A DNA stretch of 64,000 bases from Vogesella urethralis (GTDB lineage: Bacteria; Pseudomonadota; Gammaproteobacteria; Burkholderiales; Chromobacteriaceae), in NCBI RefSeq assembly GCF_007644045.2, contig NZ_VMDW02000054.1, positions 1 through 64,000 on the forward strand, in the 5' to 3' direction. The notes below the pieces were generated by a model. That model saw nothing but the letters and a program-made list of their open reading frames with translations. It was not told the origin of the DNA and did not search any database. This document shows, piece by piece, positions 1-8,335 of the stretch. A program made the translations under genes and the position numbers. Each line of letters begins with the position of its first letter. Positions within the stretch are counted from its first letter, which is position 1.

Positions 1-62
1 CAAACGGTCCGCATGGGATAGATCTGCCCGGGGATTGGGGTAGCTCGACCTGCAGCTGATTT

Positions 63-317
63 GTGCAACAAAGCCCTGCCGTGGCGGCACTGAAGGCGCA
101 CATCAGCGGTGTACCCAATGTGCTGGCCGATCCGGGTGTCGAGGTGGAAATCCTCGAGTTCAACCTGGTCGGCCCGGTACTGGCCGTCCGTCCGTACTGC
201 CATAACGACCACTACTGGCAGGTGTACTTCGACACCAACAAGGCCATTCGCGACACGCTAGGCAGCCAGGACTTCCCGGCACCGATGCCAGCCCAGGTGG
301 TCTACGTCAAACAGTAA
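63..317 (+). CDS. C-terminal fragment of an MscS-family mechanosensitive channel
   Basis: The 84 residues match the cytoplasmic C-terminal part of small-conductance mechanosensitive channels, with the family-like stretches EVEILEFNLVGPVLAVRPY and HNDHYWQVYFDTN. The transmembrane segments and the pore helix are missing. The frame is closed by TGA at 57-59, and the only available start is GTG at 63, so this is not a complete gene. Bases 47-61 in another frame read Asp-Leu-Gln-Leu-Ile, which would fit the preceding part of such a channel if one T at 60-62 were extra. A frameshift or a poor contig edge is therefore likely. The first 60 bases also look like cloning polylinker. Family assignment is fairly sure; gene integrity is not. 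Confidence 0.7.
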   Translation: MQQSPAVAALKAHISGVPNVLADPGVEVEILEFNLVGPVLAVRPYCHNDHYWQVYFDTNKAIRDTLGSQDFPAPMPAQVVYVKQ

Positions 318-396
318 GCCCCCGTCGCCGGCCTGCCCCGCAGGCCGGCTTTGCAAGCCGGCGCTTTACACGCAAAATGGCAATAAACTGATTGCC

Positions 397-1173
397 ATGC
401 TCATGCGCTACCCGACACTGCTCCCGCTTTCCCTCATCATCCTGCTTGGCCTGGCTGGCTGCGCCAGCAACAAGGCCCGCGAAGAAGCCGACCGCGCCCG
501 CGTGCAGCTGTCTGCCGACGGCAAACGCCTGATCTACAACGGCAAGATCAAGGCGGCCACCGTCGACGAGGCGCTGGCGCTGTACAAGGCGGCCAACCCC
601 AAACCCGACACGCTGGACATCTCCAGCCAGGGCGGCAGCCTGTACGACGGCATCCGCCTGGGCACCCTGGTATACAAGCAACAGCTGGACGTGCGCATTT
701 TTGGCGAGTGCGCGTCTTCGTGCGCTAACTACATTTTCCCTGCCGGCAAGCGCAAGTTCCTGCTGCCCAACAGCCGCCTGCTGTGGCACGGCGGCATGCT
801 GCAACCGGACTGGCACGCGCGCATCGATAAGCTCTACGCCAAGCCGGACGAGAAACTGGCGGCGCTGGAAGATCACGAATGGATGCTGCAGCGCGAAGCG
901 GCTTACTTCCGCATGATCGGTGTCGACCCGCTGCTGACGGTGTGCGGCCAACATGAAGCCTTGCGCGAGGCGCACCCGGACACGCACGGTTTCGATTACA
1001 CGCTGGAAGATCTGGCCCGTTTTGGCGTGACCCAGGTGCAGACCGTGGGCCGCCCGTGGCGCCCCAGCGGTGACGACGGCAAGATCTTCCGCGCCAGCTA
1101 CTGCACGTCGGCGCCGGCACAAACCCAGCAGTTACTGAAGAACGCCAGCAAGTATTCGTCCGAAGACGACTGA
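397..1173 (+). CDS. ClpP/crotonase-like periplasmic lipoprotein
   Basis: This 258-residue protein starts with a lipoprotein signal peptide ending in a GLAGC lipobox, with Cys22 as the predicted lipidated residue. The body resembles predicted periplasmic proteins with a ClpP/crotonase-like fold: an ISSQGGS turn near residues 75-81, then GECASSCANY at 103-112, then His131 in WHGG. A Ser107 or Ser108 nucleophile paired with His131 has about the Ser-to-His spacing of ClpP, so a serine protease activity in the periplasm is plausible but inferred. Cys105 and Cys109 flank the serine and could form a disulfide. It is a single-gene unit ending at a strong bidirectional terminator. No specific gene name is recognised. 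Confidence 0.65.
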   Translation: MLMRYPTLLPLSLIILLGLAGCASNKAREEADRARVQLSADGKRLIYNGKIKAATVDEALALYKAANPKPDTLDISSQGGSLYDGIRLGTLVYKQQLDVRIFGECASSCANYIFPAGKRKFLLPNSRLLWHGGMLQPDWHARIDKLYAKPDEKLAALEDHEWMLQREAAYFRMIGVDPLLTVCGQHEALREAHPDTHGFDYTLEDLARFGVTQVQTVGRPWRPSGDDGKIFRASYCTSAPAQTQQLLKNASKYSSEDD

Positions 1174-1192
1174 TAGCGCCTTGGCGGCAGGG

Positions 1193-1202
1193 GTTGGCCG
1201 CA
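1193..1202 (+). repeat. Copy of the GTTGGCCGCA word
   Basis: An exact copy lies 20 bases after the stop codon of the ClpP-like lipoprotein gene and just before the terminator. It belongs to the window-wide repeated word described in the findings. Confidence 0.8.
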
Positions 1203-1211
1203 GGCACACAG

Positions 1212-1247
1212 CACAAGGCCCGGCTGCTATCGCAGCCGGGCCTTGTG
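1212..1247. terminator. Bidirectional terminator between convergent genes
   Basis: A perfect 16-bp inverted repeat (1212-1227 and 1232-1247, four-base loop) lies between the stop codons of the lipoprotein gene and the efflux permease gene, which converge here. It has no long T run, but stem strength and position fit a shared terminator. Confidence 0.75.
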
Positions 1248-1268
1248 TCATGCGGGCACCCTGCGTCC

Positions 1269-4200
1269 TCAGTCGTGCGCCTGCGCTACCTGCTGCCCGC
1301 TCAGTCTGGCCAGCAAGCGGCGGATACGGCTGCGCAGCCCGTCCATACAGGTGTACACCACCGGCACCACGATCAGCGTCAGCACCGTCGAGGTAATCAT
1401 GCCGCCGATGATGGCGTGCGCCATCGGCCGCTGCGTCTCCGACCCGGCACCGCTGGCCAGCGCCAGCGGCAGCATGCCGAAAATCATCGCCAGGCTGGTC
1501 ATCATGATCGGGCGCAGCCGCACGCGGCCCGCCTCCACGATAGCGTCCAGCCGCGACATGCCCTCGCGCCGGCTCTGGTTGATGAAGTCCACCAGCAGAA
1601 TGCCGTTTTTCGACGCCAGACCCATCAGCATGATGATGCCGATCACCGAGAACATATTCAGCGTGGAGCCGAACGCCAACAGCGCCACGAACACGCCGAC
1701 AAAGGCCAGCGGCAGCGCCACCATGATGGTGATGGGCAGGGTGAAGCTGCGGAACTGCGCTGCCAGAATCATGTAGATGAAGATCACCCCCATCGCCAGC
1801 GCCTGCACCGCGTAGCCCAGCGACTCCTGCATGTCCTGGCGCTCGCCCTGCTGCGACAGCACCACGCCCGGCGGCAACTTCAGCTGCTTCAGTAGCTTGT
1901 CCACGTCGGCAAACACCTCGCCCGAACTGCGGCCGCTGATATTGGCGGTAATGCTGATCTCGCGCATCAGGTCGGTGCGCTCGATCTGGCGCGGGCTGGT
2001 GGCCGGGCTGATCGCCGCCACCTGCGACAGCGGCACCATCTGCGCCTCGCCACCGTCGGCGCGCTTGCCCGGTACCGTCAGCACGTCCAGCAGCTCGGCG
2101 GCGCGTTCGTCACGCGGAACCTGCAGCCGCACGCTGTAGTTTTCGCCGTCCGGTGCCTCCCAGGTGGTGGCGGTACTGCCACCCAGCAGCACCGACAGCG
2201 TAGTGCCAACGCGGGCCAGGTCCACCCCCAGGTTGGCCGCAGCATCGCGTTGCAGCTGCACGTTCAGCGCCGGGTCGGCGTCGCTCAGGCTGGACGCCAC
2301 GTCGCTGACGCCTTTCACCTGGCGCAGCGCGGCCATCAGCTGGTCGGTCGCCTGCTGCAGCTGCTGCAAGTCGCTGCCACGCACGCCCAGGTTCACCGGC
2401 TTGCCCGGCGGGCCGTGCTGGCCGGTTTCCTCCACCGAGTCCACCTCGATGCCGGCTACCTGCAATGCGGCCTGGCGGGCCAGCGGCATCAGCGTGAACA
2501 GCGTACGCTCGCGCTGCTGCTTGTCGCCCACATTGATGCTCAGCCGGGCCTCGTTGCGACCGGCGCCAAAGCTGCCGCCGCCGATCTTGCTGTCGATGGT
2601 TTTCACTTCCGGCATCACGGCACGGATGCGGGCCTCCACCTCGCGCGCCTTGGCCTCGGTGTAGTCCAGCGAGGAGCCGGCCGCGGTTTTGAAGGTCAGC
2701 CGGAACTCGCCCTTGTCGGCCGCCGGCATGAATTCGCCACCGATGACCGGCACCAGCATGAAGCTGCCCACCGTCATTGCCAGTGCGCTGGCCACCACCG
2801 TTTTGCGGTGCCCCAGCGCCCAGCGGATGGCGCCCACGTAGCGTTCGGCCAGCCGGTCCAGCGACGCCTCGAACCAGTCCAGCAGGCGACCGACCGGGCC
2901 GCGGTGCTTGTCGCCGTGGTGATGCGGGTCGTGCCAGATCGACGACAGCATCGGGTCCAGCGTAAACGACACCAGCAGCGAGATCAGCACCGCCACCGTC
3001 ACGGCCAGGCCGAACTGGTGGAAGAACTTGCCGATGATGCCGCCCATGAAGCCCACCGGCAGGAACACCGCCACGATGGTCAGCGTGGTGGCCAGCACCG
3101 CTAGGCCGATCTCGTTGGTGCCGTCCAGCGCCGCCTGGAAGTGGGTCTTGCCCAGGTTGGCGTGGCGCACGATGTTCTCGCGCACCACGATGGCGTCGTC
3201 GATCAGCAGGCCCACCGATAGCGACAGTGCCATCAGCGTCATCATATTGAGGGTGAAGCCCATCGCCTGGATGGCAAACAGGGTGCCGATCATCGAAATC
3301 GGCAGCGTCAGCCCGGTAATCACCGTACTGCGCCAGCTGCCCAGGAACAGGAACACGATCAGCACCGTCAGCACGGCGCCTTCGATCAGCGTTTTTTGTA
3401 CTTCGTGCAGCGAACCCTTCACGTCTTCCGACTTGTCGTACGTGAGCCGCAACTCGGTGCCGGCCGGCGCCTGACTGCGGTATTCGTCGATGATGCGTTT
3501 GACGCCCTCGGCCACTTTCACCACATTGGCGCCACGCGCGGCGCGGATGTCCAGCCCCACCCCCGGCTTGCCGTCGATCAGCGTCACGCTGTTGCGCTCA
3601 GCTTCACTGTCTTCTACCGTGGCCAGGTCAGACAGGCGGATGTCGCGGCCGTCCCGGCTGGCAATCACCAGGTTGCGGAAGTCATCTATCGTCTTGAGCT
3701 TGCCGGCCACGCGCACCGCCAGTTCGTTACTCTGGGTGCTGACCTGGCCCGCCGGGTAGTCACGGTTGGCCGCCGCAATAGCGTCCGATACCTCGCTTAC
3801 CGACAGTCCCAGCGCCTCCAGCCGGTACGGGTCCAGATTGACACGCACTTCGCGCTTGCTGCTGCCCACCAGCTTCACCTCGCCCACGCCGGCCACCGTC
3901 TGCAAACGCTTCTTCAGCACGTTGTCGGCCCAGGTGGACAGCTCGCGCTGGCTGCTCTGCGCAGAGCTGAGCGTGTACGACATCAACGGGTCGTCGTTGG
4001 GGTTCATCTGCGAAATGGTGGGGGTATCCACCTCGCGCCGCAGGCTGCCCTGCACCGCGCCCACCTTGTCGCGCACTTCCTGCAAGCCCTGCGCGGCGTC
4101 AGTGGACAGTTCGAACTCCACCACCACCACCGAGCTGCCTTCAAACGAATAGGAGCGGATGTGCTTGACGCCGTTGATGGTATTCACCGCTTCTTCGATG

Positions 4201-4397
4201 GGGCGGGTGACGTCACTTTCCACCACCTCGGGCGACGCGCCCTGATAGCTGGTGGAAACCACGGCCACCGGGAAGCGGATATCGGGAAACTCCTCCACCG
4301 GCAGATTGCGCCAGGCAAACAGGCCCAGCACCGTCAGCAACAGCATCAGTACGGCGGCGAAGTACGGGTTTTGCACACTGACACGGGTCAGCCACAT
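1269..4397 (-). CDS. RND efflux permease (HAE1/AcrB-type)
   Basis: This 1042-residue inner-membrane transporter has the full RND layout: an N-terminal transmembrane helix, a large periplasmic porter loop, a six-helix bundle, and the same arrangement repeated in the second half. Family motifs include NLPVEEFPDI early on and the proton-relay pair Asp400-Asp401 in SVGLLIDDAIV. It would export hydrophobic or amphiphilic compounds using the proton gradient, together with the adaptor encoded just upstream (13 bases between the genes) and an outer-membrane channel that is not in this window. No TetR or other regulator gene lies beside it. The substrate cannot be told from sequence. The closest relatives are multidrug-type permeases of betaproteobacteria. 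Confidence 0.92.
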   Translation of the reverse strand: MWLTRVSVQNPYFAAVLMLLLTVLGLFAWRNLPVEEFPDIRFPVAVVSTSYQGASPEVVESDVTRPIEEAVNTINGVKHIRSYSFEGSSVVVVEFELSTDAAQGLQEVRDKVGAVQGSLRREVDTPTISQMNPNDDPLMSYTLSSAQSSQRELSTWADNVLKKRLQTVAGVGEVKLVGSSKREVRVNLDPYRLEALGLSVSEVSDAIAAANRDYPAGQVSTQSNELAVRVAGKLKTIDDFRNLVIASRDGRDIRLSDLATVEDSEAERNSVTLIDGKPGVGLDIRAARGANVVKVAEGVKRIIDEYRSQAPAGTELRLTYDKSEDVKGSLHEVQKTLIEGAVLTVLIVFLFLGSWRSTVITGLTLPISMIGTLFAIQAMGFTLNMMTLMALSLSVGLLIDDAIVVRENIVRHANLGKTHFQAALDGTNEIGLAVLATTLTIVAVFLPVGFMGGIIGKFFHQFGLAVTVAVLISLLVSFTLDPMLSSIWHDPHHHGDKHRGPVGRLLDWFEASLDRLAERYVGAIRWALGHRKTVVASALAMTVGSFMLVPVIGGEFMPAADKGEFRLTFKTAAGSSLDYTEAKAREVEARIRAVMPEVKTIDSKIGGGSFGAGRNEARLSINVGDKQQRERTLFTLMPLARQAALQVAGIEVDSVEETGQHGPPGKPVNLGVRGSDLQQLQQATDQLMAALRQVKGVSDVASSLSDADPALNVQLQRDAAANLGVDLARVGTTLSVLLGGSTATTWEAPDGENYSVRLQVPRDERAAELLDVLTVPGKRADGGEAQMVPLSQVAAISPATSPRQIERTDLMREISITANISGRSSGEVFADVDKLLKQLKLPPGVVLSQQGERQDMQESLGYAVQALAMGVIFIYMILAAQFRSFTLPITIMVALPLAFVGVFVALLAFGSTLNMFSVIGIIMLMGLASKNGILLVDFINQSRREGMSRLDAIVEAGRVRLRPIMMTSLAMIFGMLPLALASGAGSETQRPMAHAIIGGMITSTVLTLIVVPVVYTCMDGLRSRIRRLLARLSGQQVAQAHD

Positions 4398-4410
4398 AGC
4401 GGGTTACTCC

Positions 4411-5532
4411 TCAAGGCTTGGGCAGGGTGACGGCGTCACCCGGCTTCATGCCCAGCAAGGCCGCGGCCAACACGGTCTGGCCAGCGGCCACCCCCTGTAC
4501 CGCGAAGCGGCGGTCGGTATCGGAACGCAGCACCACCGTCACCGGCTGCTTCACCAGTTTGCCGTTCTGCACCAGCAGCAGCCACGGGTTGGCGCTGTCG
4601 GCCTGCTGCACCGCGGCCTGCGGCACGGCGATGGCGTCGGTCACTTCGCGCAGCACGATGCCGCCCTTGGCAAACTGGCCGGCTTTCAGGCGGCCGTCGG
4701 CGTTGGCCACGCGGATGTAGGCATTGAAGGTACGGGTAGCGCTGGCAGCAACCGGGTTGATGCGTACCAGCTCGCCACGGAACTCGCCGTCCTGGCCTTC
4801 CACCTGGAAGCGGGCTTGCTGGCCGGGCTGCAAGCGCGACACCAGCCGCGCCGGAATGCTGGCACTGCCTTCCAGTACCGACAGATCGGCAATGGCGAAC
4901 AGCTTCTGGTTCTTGCTGGCCTGCTCACCCGGCTGGGTACGGCGGGCGTACACGGTACCGGCCATCGGCGCGCGTACTTCGGTTTCGCCCAGGCTCTTCC
5001 TGGCGCGGGCCAGCTGACTACGGCGAGCGGCCAACTCGCCTTCGCGGATCTGGTAGTCGTTTTCGATTTCATCGAACGCCAGCTTGGAGATGAAGCCCTG
5101 CTGGTACAGCTCGCGCTGCTTGTCGCGCTTGAGACGCGCCAGCTTCAGCCGCGCTTCGTCGTTGGTCAGCTGGGCCTGCATTTCCAGCACGTTCTGGCGC
5201 AAAGCTTCGCCGTCGATGCGCGCCAGCAGCTGGCCTTTCTGTACCGTTTCGCCCTCGCGCACCAGCACCTCCAGCACGCGGCCTTCGGCCTCGGCGGCCA
5301 CTTCGGCGCTGTTGAGCGGGTTCAGCGTGGCGGTGAACGGCAGCAGCTCGGCCACCGCGCTCACCTTGGTCAGCAGCAGGTCCGCCGGCGCCAGGGCGCG
5401 GCTGGGCGCGGCGGCGGCCGGGCTGCTGGCCGACGCGGCAGCGTCAGCATTCTTGTTGCTGCAGGCAGTAATGCCCAGCGCGGTCGCGGCCAGCAAGGCC
5501 AGCCACAGCGGGGCGCGATGCAATGTATGCAT
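4411..5532 (-). CDS. RND periplasmic adaptor (membrane fusion protein)
   Basis: The 373-residue product begins with a lipoprotein signal (lipobox GITAC), so it is probably anchored in the inner membrane. It then shows the usual adaptor order: a split lipoyl/barrel-sandwich domain (VLVREGETVQKGQLLARID and later RAPMAGTVYARRTQPGEQ), a helical hairpin between its halves, a beta-barrel and a membrane-proximal domain. It links the RND permease encoded immediately downstream to an outer-membrane channel. The two genes are on the same strand with a short gap and are almost certainly co-transcribed. Length and domain order are normal for the HlyD/AcrA-like family. Confidence 0.92.
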   Translation of the reverse strand: MHTLHRAPLWLALLAATALGITACSNKNADAAASASSPAAAAPSRALAPADLLLTKVSAVAELLPFTATLNPLNSAEVAAEAEGRVLEVLVREGETVQKGQLLARIDGEALRQNVLEMQAQLTNDEARLKLARLKRDKQRELYQQGFISKLAFDEIENDYQIREGELAARRSQLARARKSLGETEVRAPMAGTVYARRTQPGEQASKNQKLFAIADLSVLEGSASIPARLVSRLQPGQQARFQVEGQDGEFRGELVRINPVAASATRTFNAYIRVANADGRLKAGQFAKGGIVLREVTDAIAVPQAAVQQADSANPWLLLVQNGKLVKQPVTVVLRSDTDRRFAVQGVAAGQTVLAAALLGMKPGDAVTLPKP

Positions 5533-5593
5533 GGCAGGTTCGTCCTTGGTCTGGCGCGGCCAACTGTGCCGCGCCGGCGTCAGTCAATCGGTA

Positions 5594-6856
5594 TCAGGGG
5601 TTGGCCTGCGGCTGCAGGCCACGCGGCCACAGCAGCCACAAGCGGCCGCTTTGTTTCATGCGGCCGGCGTACAGCCCGGCTTCGGTGCCGAAGCCGAAGA
5701 AAAAGTCGGCGCGTACGCCGCCACGAATGGCGCCGCCGGTGTCCTGGGCGTTCACCAGGCGGTTCAGCGGCTTGGCCGGGCCGTCGAGCGGCCAAGTGGT
5801 AGACAGGTACACCGGCGCGCCCAGCGGAATGTAGCGCGGGTCAACCGCAATGCTGTACCCGCCCAGCAGCGGCACGCCCAGCGCGCCCAGCGGGCCGTTG
5901 TCGTCGGCCGGCAGCGTTTTGAAAAACACGTAGCTGGGGTTGGCGTTGAACAGCTCGTCCTTGCGCCCAGGGTTGGCCGCAATCCATTCCTTGATGCTTT
6001 GCATCGACACATCCGACAGCTTCATCTGGCCGTTATCCACCAGCCAGCGGCCGATGGACTTGTAGCCGTGGCCGTTCTGCTCGGCGTAACCGGCCCGCAG
6101 ATAGCGGCCGTCTTCCAGCTGGATACGGCCGGAGCCCTGCACCTGCAGGAAGAACAGCTCGGTATCGTTTTCCACCCAGGCCAGTACCGGCGCGGTGTTG
6201 ACGCCCTTGCCGGCGTTGATCTCGGCGCGGGTGTAGTACGGGCGCAGCCGGCCCTGCTCGATGCGGCCTTTCAGCGCGCGGGTGCGGCTATCGATGACGA
6301 ATTCTTTCGGGTACACCAGCAGCTCGCCGGCATCGGCGCGGGTCTTGCCCGGCACCACTTGCAGGCGGTTGCCGCCAGCGGGCTTGGCCACCACCACCTC
6401 GGCACCCAGCTGAGCCGCGCTGGCGTCCAGCACACGCAAGTCGGCCGGCACGCCGTATACCGGGTACGGCGTCTGCGCCGACTGTTGCACGCCGCCAGCC
6501 AGCAGCGGCTCGAAGTAACCGGTGATCAGGCCGCTGTCCTTGCCCTGCTCGCTGATTTGCCACGGCGTAAAGCGGGTTTCGTAAAAGCGGGTCACCGTCG
6601 GCAGGTTGGCCGCGTCCAGGCTGGCGGCTTCGGCACAGATGTCTTTCCACGCCGGGCGGCCCTGCAGGGTACGGCAGCTGATGCGCAGGCCTTCCAGGCT
6701 CTGGGACGCCATGCTGTTGCCCCAATCGGGCAGGTCGCTGAAACGGGCTTGCTGATAGCGCACGTTGCTGCTGGCGGAGGAACCCGATGGTGGCGACACG
6801 GTGGAACAGGCGGCCAGCAACAGCAGTGCCGACAGGGGCAGGAAAGTCTTGAGCAT
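5594..6856 (-). CDS. mltA: Membrane-bound lytic murein transglycosylase A
   Basis: This 420-residue outer-membrane lipoprotein (lipobox LLAAC near the N-terminus) cleaves peptidoglycan strands to leave 1,6-anhydromuropeptides. The MltA barrel domain contains the ITGYFEPLLAG stretch, and a C-terminal 3D domain contains AQDTGGAIRG and RADFFFGFG. Asp372 and Asp384 lie in these conserved stretches and include the likely catalytic acid. The gene lies 61 bases upstream of the RND adaptor gene on the same strand. There is no clear terminator between them, so read-through into the efflux genes is possible. Length is typical of the beta- and gammaproteobacterial family. Confidence 0.95.
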   Translation of the reverse strand: MLKTFLPLSALLLLAACSTVSPPSGSSASSNVRYQQARFSDLPDWGNSMASQSLEGLRISCRTLQGRPAWKDICAEAASLDAANLPTVTRFYETRFTPWQISEQGKDSGLITGYFEPLLAGGVQQSAQTPYPVYGVPADLRVLDASAAQLGAEVVVAKPAGGNRLQVVPGKTRADAGELLVYPKEFVIDSRTRALKGRIEQGRLRPYYTRAEINAGKGVNTAPVLAWVENDTELFFLQVQGSGRIQLEDGRYLRAGYAEQNGHGYKSIGRWLVDNGQMKLSDVSMQSIKEWIAANPGRKDELFNANPSYVFFKTLPADDNGPLGALGVPLLGGYSIAVDPRYIPLGAPVYLSTTWPLDGPAKPLNRLVNAQDTGGAIRGGVRADFFFGFGTEAGLYAGRMKQSGRLWLLWPRGLQPQANP

Positions 6857-6917
6857 GGTGGTATGTGGGTGCGACGACGCCGCAATGCATGGTAAGGATG
6901 GTAGCCGGCTGACAATG

Positions 6918-6955
6918 GCAAAACCGGCAAGTTCAGATGGTACTGAACCGCCGGT
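6918..6955 (-). terminator. Rho-independent terminator downstream of the glutathione peroxidase gene
   Basis: Two nested inverted repeats (ACCGGC 6923-6928 with GCCGGT 6950-6955, and GTTCAG 6931-6936 with CTGAAC 6943-6948) form a stem. On the minus strand it is followed by a short T run. It fits the end of the peroxidase transcript. Confidence 0.7.
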
Positions 6956-7015
6956 CAGGTAGGCAAATGACAGTTGGCTGACTGTGGCAGCTTCTGCCCT
7001 GTTATCCAGGCAAGG

Positions 7016-7546
7016 CTAGCGCGGCAGGGCGGCGCCGACGGCCTTCAGGAACTCGGCCGAATCGGGCCGCGTCAAGGAGCTGAAGGCGGTGACGGTCTTG
7101 CCGTCGGCCGAAATCACATACTTATAGAAATTCCACTTCGGCGTGGTGCCGCTGGCCTCGGCCAGCGCTTGGTAAAACGGATGAGCGTCGCTGCCGCGCA
7201 CTTTTACCCGGCTGGACATCGGAAAGCTGACACCGTAATTGCTCTGGCAGAAGCTGGCCACGTCGGCATCTTTGTCCAGCTCCTGGTTGAAGTCGTCACT
7301 GGGGAAGCCCACCACCACCAGGCCTTTGGCGCGGTAATCCTGCCACAGCTTTTGCAGGGTTTTGTACTGCGGGGTAAAGCCGCATTCGCTGGCGGTATTC
7401 ACCACCACTACCGCCTTGCCGCTGTACTCGCACAGGTTGAGCTTGCCGCCCATCAGTGCCGGCACCTGGTGATTCAGCAACGGCGGACAGGCCGCCACCG
7501 CCGCCAGCGGCGCCGCCCACAGCAGGGCAAACAGGGTTCGCTTCAT
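7016..7546 (-). CDS. Exported glutathione peroxidase family protein
   Basis: The protein reduces peroxides with thiol electrons. It carries the family core VVVNTASECGF with Cys55 as the peroxidatic residue (cysteine rather than selenocysteine), a degenerate FPSDDFNQE motif and the conserved WNFYKY tryptophan motif. I start it at 7546 because an AAGGA ribosome site sits just upstream and the resulting N-terminus is a good signal peptide (MKRTLFALLWAAPLAAVAA). An upstream in-frame ATG at 7585 would hide this signal. Export to the periplasm is inferred. Its neighbour upstream is a thioredoxin gene on the same strand, a possible electron donor, although that protein has no signal peptide. Confidence 0.88.
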   Translation of the reverse strand: MKRTLFALLWAAPLAAVAACPPLLNHQVPALMGGKLNLCEYSGKAVVVVNTASECGFTPQYKTLQKLWQDYRAKGLVVVGFPSDDFNQELDKDADVASFCQSNYGVSFPMSSRVKVRGSDAHPFYQALAEASGTTPKWNFYKYVISADGKTVTAFSSLTRPDSAEFLKAVGAALPR

Positions 7547-7593
7547 GATATGACTGTCCTTGTTGATCTCGGGTCTGGCTGACACGGCGCCAT

Positions 7594-7603
7594 GTTGGCC
7601 GCA
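7594..7603 (+). repeat. Copy of the GTTGGCCGCA word
   Basis: An exact copy in the short gap between the thioredoxin stop codon and the peroxidase start. Confidence 0.75.
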
Positions 7604-7652
7604 TCAGGCTCAGACCCGCTGCGGCGGTGCAGGTTCGCGCCGCCACCGGTGC

Positions 7653-8015
7653 TCAGTCTTGCTGCGCGGCGATCTCGGCGCGCACTTTGTCCATGTCCAG
7701 GTCGCGGATGGCCTGGATCAGCTGCTCGAACTGGCCGGCCATCATGGCACCCGCCTGGTGGAACACCACGATGCCGTCTTTCAGCGCCATCAGCGTGGGG
7801 ATGGAACGGATCTGGAAATGCGCGGCCAGTTCGCGCTCGGCTTCGGTGTCGATCTTGGCGAACACGATGTCCGGGTGCTTCTGCGCTGCCGCCTCGAACA
7901 CCGGGCCGAACATCTTGCACGGGCCGCACCAGTCGGCCCAGAAGTCCAGCATCACGATGCCTTCACGCTCGGCGTAGTCGTTGAAGGTATCGGCGGTAAG
8001 GTTGATATGGCTCAT
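7653..8015 (-). CDS. Thioredoxin
   Basis: This 120-residue cytoplasmic thioredoxin has the active site WCGPC (Trp29, Cys30, Cys33) and the cis-proline motif SIPTL further on. I start it at 8015, where an AGGAAA ribosome site precedes ATG and MSHINLTADTF aligns with the usual thioredoxin N-terminus. The reading frame stays open further upstream, but that sequence is not thioredoxin-like and runs into a repeat element. The C-terminus is about a dozen residues longer than classic TrxA. It is probably a secondary thioredoxin; the exact paralogue name is uncertain. Confidence 0.9.
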   Translation of the reverse strand: MSHINLTADTFNDYAEREGIVMLDFWADWCGPCKMFGPVFEAAAQKHPDIVFAKIDTEAERELAAHFQIRSIPTLMALKDGIVVFHQAGAMMAGQFEQLIQAIRDLDMDKVRAEIAAQQD

Positions 8016-8160
8016 GAGGATTTCCTGATCGGTTAAACGACGGCGCTGCCGTCCATAGCCTGCAAGATGGCTACCTTTGGCGCCGAATACAAGCGCGAAG
8101 GGATGGTATTTTTTTATCGAGGTGATAGCGGGCGCTGCGGTGCGACGATGAATGTGCCAG

Positions 8161-8170
8161 GTTGGCCGCA
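8161..8170 (+). repeat. Copy of the GTTGGCCGCA word
   Basis: An exact copy marks one edge of the palindromic element at 8175-8259 in the gap between the thioredoxin and methyltransferase genes. Confidence 0.8.
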
Positions 8171-8174
8171 ACGG

Positions 8175-8259
8175 GTAGGATGGGTGTAGGCACTGACACC
8201 GCCACCCATCGATCCATCAACGCACCACGATGGGTTGCGCTGCGCTGCACCCATCCTAC
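8175..8259. repeat. REP-like palindromic element
   Basis: The element has nested inverted repeats: GTAGGATGGGTG (8175-8186) pairs with CACCCATCCTAC (8248-8259), and ACCCATCG (8204-8211) pairs with CGATGGGT (8228-8235). It therefore contains the GATGGGT word four times in alternating orientation, like REP doublets common in proteobacterial intergenic regions. It fills most of the roughly 320-base gap from 8016 to 8335, which has no convincing gene. Copies of the GTTGGCCGCA word lie on both sides. Confidence 0.65.
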
Positions 8260-8280
8260 GAGCGGCGTTCTTCTGATCAA

Positions 8281-8310
8281 GTTGGCCGCAACGGTCCATC
8301 TGCGGCCAAC
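8281..8310. repeat. Inverted pair of the GTTGGCCGCA word
   Basis: GTTGGCCGCA (8281-8290) and its reverse complement (8301-8310) form a perfect 10-bp hairpin with a 10-base loop. It lies 25 bases past the stop codon of the minus-strand methyltransferase gene and may act as its terminator, though no T run follows. Confidence 0.8.
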
Positions 8311-8335
8311 CTTACCGTGATAGCTAGGCGTAGTA

